Source: a virus. Taken from it: a stretch of 20,100 nt of DNA. Both the position numbers and the translations under genes were made by a program. Under the pieces are notes generated by a model that had not been told where the DNA came from, made no database searches, and was given only the letters and a program-made list of their open reading frames with translations. The first letter of the stretch is position 1. Each line of letters begins with the position of its first letter. The stretch is taken from positions 1 to 20,100 of IMG/VR virus record IMGVR_UViG_3300027906_001814, one strand, 5' to 3'. Of the stretch, positions 5,746 through 14,369 are shown one piece after another.

Positions 5746-6161
5746 GTGAAGAAACACAATGGAGTCCAGAGAGTATGCTCGAGGTCTCCTTGAAAGAACC
5801 AGATGACTTTCTGAAGGTTCGGGAAACACTAACGAGAATAGGTGTCGCATCCAGAAAAGATAAAAAACTATTTCAATCTTGCCATATATTACATAAGCAA
5901 GGTAGATATTTCATAGTACATTTCAAAGAATTATTTGCCCTAGATGGCAAACATAGTAATCTTTCAGAAAACGATATTGAGAGAAGAAATACTATAACAC
6001 AATTACTAGCTGATTGGGGTTTAATTAGTATTATAAATCCAGATAATGCCACAGCGAAAGCGCCATTATCTCAAATAAAAGTTATTTCATTTAAAGATAA
6101 AAACAATTGGACTTTAGAAACGAAATATAATATAGGTAAAAAGATAGATGAAACCAGTTAA
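5742..6161 (+). CDS. regA: RegA translational repressor
   Basis: The 139-residue protein matches T4 RegA (122 aa) very closely. Its core KEPDDFLKVRETLTRIGVAS parallels T4 KKPEDFLKVKETLTRMGIAN, followed by KKLFQSCHILHKQGRYFIVH and a DWGLI...VISFKDKNNWTL region. RegA binds the initiation regions of early phage mRNAs, in T4 including those for gp44 and RegA itself, and blocks ribosome binding. The first 11 residues have no T4 counterpart, and Met12 (codon at 5775) aligns with T4 Met1. I keep ATG 5742 because it has AGGTGG upstream and overlaps the gp62 stop codon. It overlaps the RimK-like gene by 14 nt. Confidence 0.96.
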   Translation: MSEETQWSPESMLEVSLKEPDDFLKVRETLTRIGVASRKDKKLFQSCHILHKQGRYFIVHFKELFALDGKHSNLSENDIERRNTITQLLADWGLISIINPDNATAKAPLSQIKVISFKDKNNWTLETKYNIGKKIDETS

Positions 6162-7551
6162 GTTTAATGAATTTATAACTGAAGATAAGAATAAAGAAGT
6201 AAAGAAATTTAAATTACTTATTATTACAGATGAACCTGAAGAGGCAAAGACATTTCATACTGCTGATAGATTAAGAGAAGAGGCAGATAAAAAAGGTTAC
6301 AAGAATTATCTGTACAAACTATCTGGTGGATATATGACACTAGATGATGGTGTTCGTAGAATACACAATAAAGATGATGAAAAGGGATTTGAAATATCAT
6401 CTAAAGATACTGTAGCAGTTATTCGAGGGTCTATTACTAGAAAAGATTCCTGGTTAGACTTAGTATCACAATTAGAAAAGGCAGGTATCGTATGTGTCAA
6501 TTCCAGACAAACAATCAACACCTGTGCTGATAAGTATAGAACAGCATTAAGACTTGCAGATGTGGGTCTAAGACAGCCTAAAACCGTATTAATATCTGAT
6601 CCTGATAACATTGAAAAAGATTTTGAACAATTAGATACAGATTTCCCAATCATTTTAAAAACACTTAGAGGTTCAAAAGGTGTTGGTGTATTATTTGTTG
6701 AGTCTGAAAAGTCTTTAACAAGTCTAGTACAAGTTTTATATAAACAAGATGAAGATACAGATTTATTATTACAAGAATATATTAAAACTGATTATGACGC
6801 TAGAGTCCATGTTCTCGGTGGTAAAGTAATTGCAGCTATGAAACGAGAAGTTTTAGAGGGTGATTTTAGAAGTAATATATCTCAAGGAGCGAAGGCGAAA
6901 ACTTTAAACCTTACAGATTTAGAAATAGAAAAATGTTTAGAAGCTGCAAAAGCAGTTGGTGGTGTATGGACTGGAGTTGATTTTATACCTTCTAAGAATA
7001 GAGAAAAGGATGAACCATTTTTTATTGAGGTGAATTCATCTGCTGGTACTGAAGGTGTTGAAGAAGCTACAAACAGAAATATATCAAAAGAGATAATAGA
7101 GTTTTTTGAAGATAGAAAAAATTGGATCCATGTTCCTACAGAATGTGGGTTTAAAGAGATTGTAAAAGTAGGCAATACAGAATTTGTTGCTAAGTTTGAT
7201 ACTGGTAATAGTGGTCAAAATGTTATTCATGGAGAAGATATAAATATTCAAGGAAAAAAAGTTAGTTGGAAATTATTAGGTAAAAAATATACAGCTGATT
7301 TAATTAAAATGGACAATATTAAAGTGGGAGGTCTTAGAGATTATGACGAAGATAGACCACTAGTGAAATTAGATGTTGAGTTTGCAGGCACCATCTATAG
7401 CGATACTCTATTTACAATAGATAATAGAGAAGATCGTACACCTATCTTATTAGATAGGAAATTTATGAAACAACTAAATGTTATGGTTAATCCTGCTAGA
7501 AAATACTTATTGACCACACCATTTGAAGTTGATAATAATAAGGAAAAATAA
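6148..7551 (+). CDS. RimK-like ATP-grasp ligase fused to RimK-associated protease-like domain
   Basis: This 467-residue fusion has three parts. Residues 1-12 (MKPVKFNEFITE) form a leader resembling T4 capsid-targeting sequences. Residues of about 18-320 form a RimK-type ATP-grasp ligase, with ATP-binding K171 in ILKTLRGSKGVGV and metal ligands E294 and N296 in FFIEVNSSAG. From about 335 to 460 there is a domain like the RimK-associated ATP-dependent zinc protease (PF05618 type), with a DTGNS motif at 351-355. RimK adds glutamates to ribosomal protein S6, and relatives make other amide bonds. A combined ligase and trimming activity on a translation or host protein is plausible but unproved. 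It lies between regA and gp43, overlapping both regA (14 nt) and the next gene (1 nt). Confidence 0.82.
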   Translation: MKPVKFNEFITEDKNKEVKKFKLLIITDEPEEAKTFHTADRLREEADKKGYKNYLYKLSGGYMTLDDGVRRIHNKDDEKGFEISSKDTVAVIRGSITRKDSWLDLVSQLEKAGIVCVNSRQTINTCADKYRTALRLADVGLRQPKTVLISDPDNIEKDFEQLDTDFPIILKTLRGSKGVGVLFVESEKSLTSLVQVLYKQDEDTDLLLQEYIKTDYDARVHVLGGKVIAAMKREVLEGDFRSNISQGAKAKTLNLTDLEIEKCLEAAKAVGGVWTGVDFIPSKNREKDEPFFIEVNSSAGTEGVEEATNRNISKEIIEFFEDRKNWIHVPTECGFKEIVKVGNTEFVAKFDTGNSGQNVIHGEDINIQGKKVSWKLLGKKYTADLIKMDNIKVGGLRDYDEDRPLVKLDVEFAGTIYSDTLFTIDNREDRTPILLDRKFMKQLNVMVNPARKYLLTTPFEVDNNKEK

Positions 7552-7862
7552 TGGCTAATACAAGTGAAGTGAAAGTCCTACGATTAAAAGTAGGCGATTT
7601 TATTATTGCTAAAGTAAGTGAACTAAAAGATAAGTACACTATGGAGAAACCTATGGCTTTAGGTTTCGTTGGTTCTGGTGAAACTGGTCAAGGCAATCTA
7701 CAATTTGCCCCCTGGTTCCCATTTACAGATAATAGAGAGATCAATATAAACAAAGAGGATGTTCTTATAGTTGAAGATCCAGGTCTTGATCTATTAAATC
7801 ATTATAATAAAAACTTTGGAAATGGGTTGATACAAACTCCAAAAGGATTAATTACCGAATAG
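7551..7862 (+). CDS. Conserved 103-aa protein of unknown function, possibly beta-barrel
   Basis: The sequence begins [20 protein letters not shown] and alternates polar and hydrophobic residues, suggesting a small Sm-like or SH3-like beta-barrel. It has a well-defined [20 protein letters not shown] segment and ends in an Asp/Asn-rich tail. Proteins of this sort precede gp43 in related marine T4-like phages, but I cannot assign a function. Its start overlaps the stop of the RimK-like gene (TAATG), so translation is probably coupled. It is the last gene before the polymerase promoter. Confidence 0.6.
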   Translation: MANTSEVKVLRLKVGDFIIAKVSELKDKYTMEKPMALGFVGSGETGQGNLQFAPWFPFTDNREININKEDVLIVEDPGLDLLNHYNKNFGNGLIQTPKGLITE

Positions 7863-7865
7863 TCC

Positions 7866-7894
7866 TTGACTTCCAAGTCAAATTTTGTTATAAT
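7866..7894 (+). promoter_or_regulatory. DNA polymerase promoter with palindromic -35 region
   Basis: TTGACT (7866-7871), a 17-bp spacer and TATAAT (7889-7894). The perfect palindrome TTGACTTCCAAGTCAA (7866-7881) covers the -35 box and could be an operator or, as RNA, a small hairpin. The ATG at 7901 follows after only 6 nt, predicting a leaderless gp43 transcript. Confidence 0.8.
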
Positions 7895-7900
7895 AGTCCT

Positions 7901-10405
7901 ATGAAGTTCTACACATCCGTTATACCACACCGTGGGCGACTTTTGGTTCGTGCCATAGTAAACGGTAAAAGAATTCAAAAAAGAATCAATTATAAACCTT
8001 CCCTTTTCGTACCAGTAAAAAAAGAAACAAAGTATAAGACTCTAGATGGAAGACCGTGTGAGAGAATACAGTTTAATAATACTTACGAATTAAGAGAGTG
8101 GTTAAAACAATATGATGGTGTAACCGGGTTTGAATACTTTGGCAACACTAGACATCAACACGCCTTTATATCAGATGAATTCAAAGGTAATATACAATGG
8201 GATTTATCTAAGCTCAATACAATTACTATTGATATAGAAACTGCTTGTGAGAATGGATTCCCTGATCCAAAAACTGCAATAGAACCTTTAATCTGTATTA
8301 CTGTAAAATCTCATTCCACAAAAGACATTATTGTTTTCGGTATCGGTGAATATAAAAACGATAACGATAAGGTCACATATCTAAACTTTACAACCGAACA
8401 AGAATTACTAGAAGCGTTTATTAAATTCTGGCAAGATTATGATCCAGATATAGTAACCGGTTGGAACTGTAAGTTTTTTGATATGACTTACCTTATCAAT
8501 CGTATTAATTACCTAATGGGTGAGGATCATATTAAAAAATTAAGTCCTTGGGGTATCGTTGAAGCGAAAACTCAAGGTTCTGGTTGGGCAGGTCAATTTG
8601 GTAATGATCTTGCCTATTACGATATTCTTGGTGTATCAACTTTAGACTATCTAGATTTGTATAAGAAATATACTTATTCAAAACAAGAAAGCTATCGTCT
8701 TAACTTTATTGCTGGTGTAGAACTCGGTGAGTATAAAGATGATAACCCTTATGATAGTTTCAAAGAATGGTACACCAAGGACTACCAATCATTCGTAGAT
8801 TATAATATTCAAGATGTGGAGCTGGTTGATAGATTAGAGGATAAGATGAAACTTATCGAATTGCATTTGACTATGGCTTATGAGGCAAAGGTAAACTTTC
8901 AAGAAGTATTCCAACAGGTAACAATGTGGGATGCAATCATATTTAATTTCTTAAAAGCTAAAGGCATAGTTGTTCCTCAAAAAGAAGAACACGAAAACGC
9001 TAGAGGGTATGAAGGTGCATATGTTAAAGACCCTATTGTAGGTTTCCATGATTGGATTGTGAGTTATGATTTAAATAGTCTGTACCCACATTTAATTATG
9101 CAATATAATATTTCACCCGAAACAATTATTGGTTTCCAACCAGAACTTGCAAGTGTAGATAAACTATTAGAATGGCAAGTTGACTTTTCTCAGTTTGATA
9201 AAAGAACTATGACACCAAATGGTGCGATATTTAGAACTGACAAACCTGGGTTCTTGGGTGAATTGATGGAGAAATATTATACAGATAGAAGTAAATATAA
9301 AAAGTTGATGATTACCGAACAAAGAAAATTACAAAAAGATAAAAGTAATAAAGAAATTCAAAATAATATTTCAAAATATAACAATATTCAAATGGCAAGA
9401 AAGATTGCATTGAATAGTGCTTACGGCGCTATTGGTAATAAGTATTGTAGATACTATGATGTAAGACAAGCTGAAGGCATTACCTTTGCAGGTCAATATT
9501 CTATTCGTTATATTCAAAGACGGGTGAATGAGTTTTTTAATAAGTTATTGAAAACTGAAAAGGTAGATTATGTTGTTGCCTCAGATACAGATTCAATTTA
9601 TATTCGTATGGGTGATGTTGTTAAGAAAATGGGTTTAGGTGATGATATTAAAAAGACTGTAAGTATATTAGAAAAGTTTTGCGATCAAAAATTAAAACCT
9701 TACATAGATCAAAAGTATCAAGAGTTAGCTGATTATACACACGCTTATAAACAAAAGATGGTAATGGACAAAGAGGTGATTGCTAATAAAGGTATATGGA
9801 CTGCTAAGAAAAGATATATTCTAAATGTTTATAATGCTGAGGGGGTTGATTATGATGAACCTAAATTAAAGATTATGGGTATTGAAGCAGTTAAATCTTC
9901 CACACCTAAAGCTTGTAGAGAAAAGATTAAAGAAGCATTGACTGTTATTATGACTAAAGATGAAAATGCTTTGATAGATTTTATCGAAGAATTTAGAATA
10001 GAGTTTAATAAATTGCCAGTAGCTGAAGTTGCTCATCCTCGTAGTGTTAATGGTCTTTTAAAATATCAAGATAACACCACAATTTATAAAAAGAGTACTC
10101 CTCGCCATGTAAAGGGTGCCTTGATTTATAATTTAAATTTAAGACAAGATAGTAAATTATTAAATAAATACGAAACTATAAAAGAGGGAGATAAGATTAA
10201 ATTTGTATCATTAAAAACCCCTAATCCATTTAAAGATAATGTTATTTCATTCCCTACAAAACTACCTAAAGAATTTGGATTAGGAGAGTATATTGATTAT
10301 GATGAACAATTTGAAAAGTCGTTTTTAGATCCATTACGATTTATAGTAAGTGCTATAGGATGGAACTTTGAAAGAACAGCGAGTTTAGAAAGTTTCTTTG
10401 GATGA
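7901..10405 (+). CDS. 43: Family B DNA polymerase gp43
   Basis: The 834-residue protein (T4 gp43 has 898) is the replicative polymerase with proofreading. Exonuclease motifs are ExoI DIETA (D111, E113; T4 D112, E114), Exo[11 protein letters not shown] (D194) and Exo[12 protein letters not shown] (D305). Polymerase motif A is YDLNSLYPH (D390), motif B is KIALNSAYG (501-509) and motif C is SDTDSIY (D562, D564). All catalytic acids are present. The C-terminus ASLESFFG resembles T4's SLFDMFDF clamp-binding tail. No in-frame start exists upstream of ATG 7901, which has no Shine-Dalgarno and coincides with the predicted transcription start. The end overlaps the zinc-ribbon-like mini-gene by 4 nt. 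Confidence 0.97.
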   Translation: MKFYTSVIPHRGRLLVRAIVNGKRIQKRINYKPSLFVPVKKETKYKTLDGRPCERIQFNNTYELREWLKQYDGVTGFEYFGNTRHQHAFISDEFKGNIQWDLSKLNTITIDIETACENGFPDPKTAIEPLICITVKSHSTKDIIVFGIGEYKNDNDKVTYLNFTTEQELLEAFIKFWQDYDPDIVTGWNCKFFDMTYLINRINYLMGEDHIKKLSPWGIVEAKTQGSGWAGQFGNDLAYYDILGVSTLDYLDLYKKYTYSKQESYRLNFIAGVELGEYKDDNPYDSFKEWYTKDYQSFVDYNIQDVELVDRLEDKMKLIELHLTMAYEAKVNFQEVFQQVTMWDAIIFNFLKAKGIVVPQKEEHENARGYEGAYVKDPIVGFHDWIVSYDLNSLYPHLIMQYNISPETIIGFQPELASVDKLLEWQVDFSQFDKRTMTPNGAIFRTDKPGFLGELMEKYYTDRSKYKKLMITEQRKLQKDKSNKEIQNNISKYNNIQMARKIALNSAYGAIGNKYCRYYDVRQAEGITFAGQYSIRYIQRRVNEFFNKLLKTEKVDYVVASDTDSIYIRMGDVVKKMGLGDDIKKTVSILEKFCDQKLKPYIDQKYQELADYTHAYKQKMVMDKEVIANKGIWTAKKRYILNVYNAEGVDYDEPKLKIMGIEAVKSSTPKACREKIKEALTVIMTKDENALIDFIEEFRIEFNKLPVAEVAHPRSVNGLLKYQDNTTIYKKSTPRHVKGALIYNLNLRQDSKLLNKYETIKEGDKIKFVSLKTPNPFKDNVISFPTKLPKEFGLGEYIDYDEQFEKSFLDPLRFIVSAIGWNFERTASLESFFG

Positions 10406-10485
10406 TTATAACTTGTCGTTATTGTGGATTTAAACATATTAGAAACGGATGGTTCTGTATGAACTGTGGATGGTTTTTTAAATGA
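10402..10485 (+). CDS. 27-residue four-cysteine zinc-ribbon-like protein
   Basis: A short frame starts at the ATG inside the gp43 stop (ATGA, 10402-10405) and ends at a TGA inside the next ATG (ATGA, 10482-10485). It encodes 27 residues with C5xxC8 and C19xxC22, in TCRYCG and FCMNCG, separated by 10 residues. That is a minimal zinc-ribbon or zinc-knuckle pattern with flanking aromatic and basic residues. The two 4-nt overlaps indicate coupled translation between polymerase and ThyX. I do not recognise a family. Nucleic-acid or protein binding is likely if it folds around zinc. Confidence 0.6.
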   Translation: MIITCRYCGFKHIRNGWFCMNCGWFFK

Positions 10486-11180
10486 TATTAGGAGAACCAC
10501 AAAAAGTAGAAAGAAGTGATGTTATGAAAGTAGTATTAAGTGAAACTATGGGAACAGATTTAACTGTTGTAAATGCAGCTAGAGTATCCTATGATAGAAT
10601 GTCTGAGGAATTTGGAGACAAAGACGAGAAATTAATTAAATATCTCGCCGAACACAATCATTGGTCACCTTTTGCTCACGCTTTTGCACAATTTAAAATA
10701 GAAGCACCTATCTTTGTTGCTAGACAACTAGTAAAACACCAAGTTGGTCTTGCCTGGAATGAAGTGTCTAGGAGATATGTTTCATATGTTCCTAAAATTT
10801 ATAAGATTTCAAATTGGAGAGGCAAACCCCAACACTCAAAACAAGGGTCTGATGGTAAAGTAGAATTGTCTCCTGAAATGAAATACGAATACGATTTATA
10901 TATGGAACAATGTATAGGGTTATATAATAGAATGATTGAAGAAGGTATAGCGCCTGAACAGGCAAGAGCAGTATTACCTCAATCAATGCAGACTGAATGG
11001 ATATGGAGTGGTAGTTTATATGCATTTGCTAGGATATGTAATCTAAGAAACAAACCAGATGTACAAGAAGAAACCAGATTTATAACCGAGGGAATATCAG
11101 GAATGTTAGAAAACAAATTTCCTATATGTTGGAAGTATCTTTGTCCAGCGACAGGAGTGGACTCAGTAAAGGGTGTGTGA
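10482..11180 (+). CDS. thyX: Flavin-dependent thymidylate synthase ThyX
   Basis: The 232-residue protein makes dTMP from dUMP with FAD, NADPH and methylenetetrahydrofolate. The ThyX signature region is RQLVKHQVGLAWNEVSRRY (about 80-99). Here KHQ replaces the canonical RHR, as in several phage ThyX proteins, while N-E-x-S-x-R-Y is intact. LPQSMQTEW and a C-terminal helix complete the fold. I report ATG 10482 because it overlaps the preceding stop (ATGA). ATG 10524, giving MKVVLSETMGTDLTVV, has AGAAAGAAG upstream and also fits the family N-terminus, so the true start could be either. It supplies dTMP for phage replication. Confidence 0.94.
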   Translation: MILGEPQKVERSDVMKVVLSETMGTDLTVVNAARVSYDRMSEEFGDKDEKLIKYLAEHNHWSPFAHAFAQFKIEAPIFVARQLVKHQVGLAWNEVSRRYVSYVPKIYKISNWRGKPQHSKQGSDGKVELSPEMKYEYDLYMEQCIGLYNRMIEEGIAPEQARAVLPQSMQTEWIWSGSLYAFARICNLRNKPDVQEETRFITEGISGMLENKFPICWKYLCPATGVDSVKGV

Positions 11181-11183
11181 TAT

Positions 11184-11351
11184 ATGAAACTAAGGCTATC
11201 AGATAAAGTACTTACACCTGAAGGAAGAGTAGGTATAATCGTAGCAACTAAAGAAGAAACTAACCAATATGGAGTTGCTTATGGAGAATTCCTTATTGGG
11301 TTGGATTGGTTTAATGAAGATGAATTAAAGCTCTCCGGAGTACCAATATGA
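11184..11351 (+). CDS. 55-aa SH3/KOW-like small protein
   Basis: The frame begins 3 nt after the thyX stop and ends overlapping the next ATG (ATGA, 11348-11351). The 55-residue product reads MKLRLSDKVLTPEGRVGIIV and continues with alternating beta-like stretches (YGEFLIGLDWFNEDELKL). That V-x-T-P-E-G-R-V-G-I-I-V turn is typical of KOW/SH3-like small barrels. No family is certain. The tight spacing on both sides supports it as a real coupled gene. Confidence 0.6.
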   Translation: MKLRLSDKVLTPEGRVGIIVATKEETNQYGVAYGEFLIGLDWFNEDELKLSGVPI

Positions 11352-11893
11352 AAATATTATTAGTATCAGCATTACCAGAAGAAGTAGAAGGTATGCCTTA
11401 TGAGGTTACACTAACAGGTGTAGGTAAGATAAACGCTACTAGGGTGTTAACTGAAAAGATTGTAATGTGGGATGCTAGAAAACCAATGATGCCCGATATC
11501 GTAATTAATTATGGTACAGCTGCTAAGTGTTCTAATAAGGTGCAAGTAGGTGAATTATATGAGATTGGTAGTTTTATGCAAAGAGATATGAATGTGACCC
11601 AATTAGGCTTTGATAAGTACCAAACGCCATACGGTAAAGGAAAAATAGATACTGGTAAAGGAGATTTAGTTTGTGGTACTGGTGATAATTTTTGGGAAGG
11701 CGATCATCAATTTACAGTCGAATGTGATGTTGCAGATATGGAAGCATATGCTTTAGCTTCTGTTTGTGAAACTTATCGTATACCTTTTAGATGTTTTAAA
11801 TATATTTCAGATGATGGTAACCCAGAACAATGGAAAGAAAATTGTAGAAAAGGTGTAGAGTTGTTTATAGCAAGGATGCAATTAACCCAATAA
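11348..11893 (+). CDS. MTA/SAH-nucleosidase-like nucleoside phosphorylase family protein
   Basis: The 181-residue protein belongs to the PNP/UDP phosphorylase superfamily and looks closest to methylthioadenosine/S-adenosylhomocysteine nucleosidase. It has the N-terminal SALPEEVEG segment (E11/E12, compare E. coli MtnN E12), LTGVGKINATRV and the VINYGTAAKC strand. VADMEAYA carries the substrate-binding E132, and FKYISDDGN carries the candidate catalytic D155. It is shorter than E. coli MtnN (232), with the middle reduced. Such an enzyme would cleave MTA or SAH to adenine and a ribosyl product, sparing methylation from product inhibition. The exact nucleoside cannot be told from sequence. It overlaps its neighbours by 4 nt and 1 nt. 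Confidence 0.82.
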   Translation: MKILLVSALPEEVEGMPYEVTLTGVGKINATRVLTEKIVMWDARKPMMPDIVINYGTAAKCSNKVQVGELYEIGSFMQRDMNVTQLGFDKYQTPYGKGKIDTGKGDLVCGTGDNFWEGDHQFTVECDVADMEAYALASVCETYRIPFRCFKYISDDGNPEQWKENCRKGVELFIARMQLTQ

Positions 11894-12993
11894 TGAAGAA
11901 AACCTTAACTAAAAACGAAGCATTATATTGTGCTAACTTATTTAATGAGTATTTTGGTCAATTTACTAGAATTGATGAATATATGCGTAATCAAAAGATG
12001 GCTTCTATTGATAGTATACCGCAATCTTTACCAGGTATGGGACTCGAAACAGAAATGTTTGATGACTTTACAATGTCGCCTCAAGTTATGGACTTACAAG
12101 TTGTAGAATTAGATAACCACACTTGGGATACTAGTATTAATATGATTTCAAGTCATACTAATATGGTCAGTATACCCGGCAAGGCATTGAAACTTGCAGT
12201 AAAGGAAATGAACACAGGCAAGTATGTTGGGTTTATGAGATTTGGTTCGCCTGTAATTAATATGAAACCTAGAAATGAATTACTAGGTAATGTACCAGAT
12301 TTACCTACATTTAATAAAACTGCCATAATGGGATTTGTAATTGTGCCAGCTCAACCATTTGGATTTAATTATCTAGGTGGTAAACTTTTAGCTGCTTTAT
12401 GCTGTTCACACGAAGTTAGAGAAATGTTAAACAAGAAATACGATATGAACTTATGTATGTTTGAAACTACTAGTTTATATGGTAATTCAAAGTCAGCTAG
12501 TCAATATGATGGTATGAAACCAATGTTAAGATATAAGGGATTAACTGATAGTGATTTTATTCCAATGATACACGGGAAAGCATACCACGATCTAGTGGAT
12601 TATGTTGAAGATAGAGTTGGTAAAATTCTTAAAGATAAAGTTTCTAGTCGAAAATTAAAAATGACAAATTCTATTATTGGTTTAATTAAAAGATCAATTA
12701 AAGATAAAGATTTAGAAAATTTTAATGCAACTATAAGTAATGCCAAAAACTTAACTGAACAAAAAAGATATTATGTTTCCAATTATGGTATAGAAAATTA
12801 CATAGATATTGTAAATGGCAAAACAGATAAAATTGTAAAAGCGCCGAACTATGAAAGATATTACGATAATGAACTTATAGAATGGTGGCGTAAACTTGCA
12901 ACCAAAAGATATGATAAACTTCATAATGAAGGCAGATTAAGAACTGAGTTAGAAGTTTGGACTAAAGATAGTGATATAGATATAATCAGGTAA
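11893..12993 (+). CDS. DUF4338/DruA-like domain protein
   Basis: The 366-residue protein has a central region (about 100-220) resembling DUF4338, the family of the Druantia protein DruA. GFMRFGSPVINMKPRNELLG is followed by AIMGFVIVPAQPFG, then LGGKLLAALCC, then a C-M-F-E-T-T-S-L-Y-G segment and an R-Y-K-G-L-T motif. This parallels the DUF4338 order of a recognition strand, an LG-x-x-LL helix and an L-x-E-T strand ending in G-x-T. The C-terminal 130 residues are Lys-rich and unknown. The function is unknown, and a defence role is not implied. It sits between the nucleosidase and uvsX in one operon, with the start overlapping the upstream stop (TAATG). Confidence 0.55.
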   Translation: MKKTLTKNEALYCANLFNEYFGQFTRIDEYMRNQKMASIDSIPQSLPGMGLETEMFDDFTMSPQVMDLQVVELDNHTWDTSINMISSHTNMVSIPGKALKLAVKEMNTGKYVGFMRFGSPVINMKPRNELLGNVPDLPTFNKTAIMGFVIVPAQPFGFNYLGGKLLAALCCSHEVREMLNKKYDMNLCMFETTSLYGNSKSASQYDGMKPMLRYKGLTDSDFIPMIHGKAYHDLVDYVEDRVGKILKDKVSSRKLKMTNSIIGLIKRSIKDKDLENFNATISNAKNLTEQKRYYVSNYGIENYIDIVNGKTDKIVKAPNYERYYDNELIEWWRKLATKRYDKLHNEGRLRTELEVWTKDSDIDIIR

Positions 12994-12998
12994 ATAGC

Positions 12999-13027
12999 TT
13001 GCTTGTTTCTTATAAATATGTTATAAT
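12999..13027 (+). promoter_or_regulatory. uvsX promoter region with sigma-70 and late-type boxes
   Basis: TTGCTT (12999-13004), a 17-bp spacer and TATAAT (13022-13027). A TATAAATA octamer (13011-13018) lies within the spacer. The message has a leader of about 20 nt with a GGAG Shine-Dalgarno at 13041-13044 before ATG 13055, unlike the leaderless starts elsewhere. Confidence 0.7.
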
Positions 13028-13054
13028 AGATTATTATTCGGGAGTGATTTAAAT

Positions 13055-14095
13055 ATGTCAGATTTTTTCAAACAAATTATTAAGGAAACTGGTAATGAAT
13101 ATGCCAGTATAGTATCAGATGGAGTTGAGGCTGGTGATGTCTCCACTTTTATTGATACCGGGAGTTATATATTCAACGGGCTGTTATCAGGAACCATTCA
13201 CGGTGGTCTACCTGCAAATAAGATTACAGCTCTTGCTGGTGAAAGTGCAACAGGTAAAACATTTTTCGTATTAGGTGTAGTTGACAACTTCTTAAAACAA
13301 AATCCAGGCGCTGGCGTGATTTATTTTGAGAGTGAATCTGCATTGACAAAAGATATGATTGAAGAAAGAGGTATTGACTCTTCTCGTATGATTATTATGC
13401 CAGTAACCACAGTACAAGAATTCAGACACCAAGCAATTAGAGTGTTAGACAAATATATTGAGCAAGATGTTTCAGATAGAAAACCTATGTTGCTTGTATT
13501 AGATAGTCTTGGTATGTTATCAACCACAAAAGAGATGGAAGATACCGAGGCAGGAAAAGAAACTAGAGATATGACAAGATCACAAATTGTTAAGGCTGCA
13601 TTTAGAGTTTTAACATTGAAACTTGGCAAGGCTCAAGTACCCCTTATTATTACCAATCACACCTACGATGTCATTGGTTCTATGTTCCCGACTAAAGAAA
13701 TGGGCGGCGGATCTGGTCTCAAATATGCGGCTAGTTCCATCGTCTATCTCTCAAAAAGAAAAGAAAAAGACGGGACAGAAATTATAGGTAATATAATTCA
13801 TTGTAAAAACCACAAGTCAAGATTAACTAAAGAAAATAAAATGGTTGATGTTAGACTTACATATGACAAAGGCTTAGATAAGTATTACGGTTTAGTTGAC
13901 CTTGCGTTGAAACACGGTATATTTAAACAAGTATCTACAAGAATAGAATTACCAGATGGTACTAAACAGTATCAAAAAACAATTAACTCTGATCCAGAGA
14001 AATATTTTACTGAAGAAATCTTAGAACAATTAGACACAGCTGCGGCTAAAGAATTTAAATATGGTATCGAAGAGCAAGAAACAGAGTCTACCTAA
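13055..14095 (+). CDS. uvsX: RecA-like recombinase UvsX
   Basis: The 346-residue RecA/RAD51-family strand-exchange ATPase is shorter than T4 UvsX (391). Walker A is GESATGKT (62-69), Walker B is MLLVLDSLG with D150, and [13 protein letters not shown] followed by a Gly-rich [10 protein letters not shown] is the DNA-binding-loop region. An acidic C-terminus is also typical of UvsX. It forms filaments on single-stranded DNA for recombination-dependent replication and repair. It has its own promoter and a GGAG ribosome binding site. The last 35 nt overlap the following gene. Confidence 0.95.
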   Translation: MSDFFKQIIKETGNEYASIVSDGVEAGDVSTFIDTGSYIFNGLLSGTIHGGLPANKITALAGESATGKTFFVLGVVDNFLKQNPGAGVIYFESESALTKDMIEERGIDSSRMIIMPVTTVQEFRHQAIRVLDKYIEQDVSDRKPMLLVLDSLGMLSTTKEMEDTEAGKETRDMTRSQIVKAAFRVLTLKLGKAQVPLIITNHTYDVIGSMFPTKEMGGGSGLKYAASSIVYLSKRKEKDGTEIIGNIIHCKNHKSRLTKENKMVDVRLTYDKGLDKYYGLVDLALKHGIFKQVSTRIELPDGTKQYQKTINSDPEKYFTEEILEQLDTAAAKEFKYGIEEQETEST

Positions 14096-14369
14096 ACACG
14101 AAGTAGATTATGTCTTTGTTGAACGACCTGATAAAGACCACGCTTCAATTAAGTTGATAAGTGGACCATATGCTGATATAATATATCATTATGGTAATGT
14201 TGCATTTGCTAAAGAAGAAAATGCTGATGGACATTTACCAATGAAATTTGATTATTATATTGATAAAAATTTTAAAGAAGCTGATACTGATAGTCAAGAA
14301 TTCATTAATCATATAGGAGATATTTTAGTAGTAGTAATGGAGCAGGAGTTAGATGGAAGAACGGATTGA
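14061..14369 (+). CDS. 102-aa protein of unknown function between uvsX and gene 41
   Basis: The frame starts inside uvsX (35-nt overlap) with no nearby alternative start. It reads [20 protein letters not shown], then [20 protein letters not shown], and closes with a hydrophobic helix, [13 protein letters not shown]. It occupies the position of T4 gene 40, but I see no resemblance to T4 gp40. The product looks compact, alpha/beta and acidic. It overlaps gene 41 by 17 nt, so all three genes are probably coupled. Confidence 0.7.
   Translation: MVSKSKKQSLPKHEVDYVFVERPDKDHASIKLISGPYADIIYHYGNVAFAKEENADGHLPMKFDYYIDKNFKEADTDSQEFINHIGDILVVVMEQELDGRTD

Noticed and set aside
6306-6653. 115-codon open frame on the - strand
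   Set aside because: It is the reverse of the RimK-like gene, whose ATP-grasp motifs make the + strand the coding strand.
11893-12993. A Druantia defence system
   Set aside because: Only a DUF4338-like protein is present. No DruB-E or DruF-H-type partner is seen and the context is phage replication genes.
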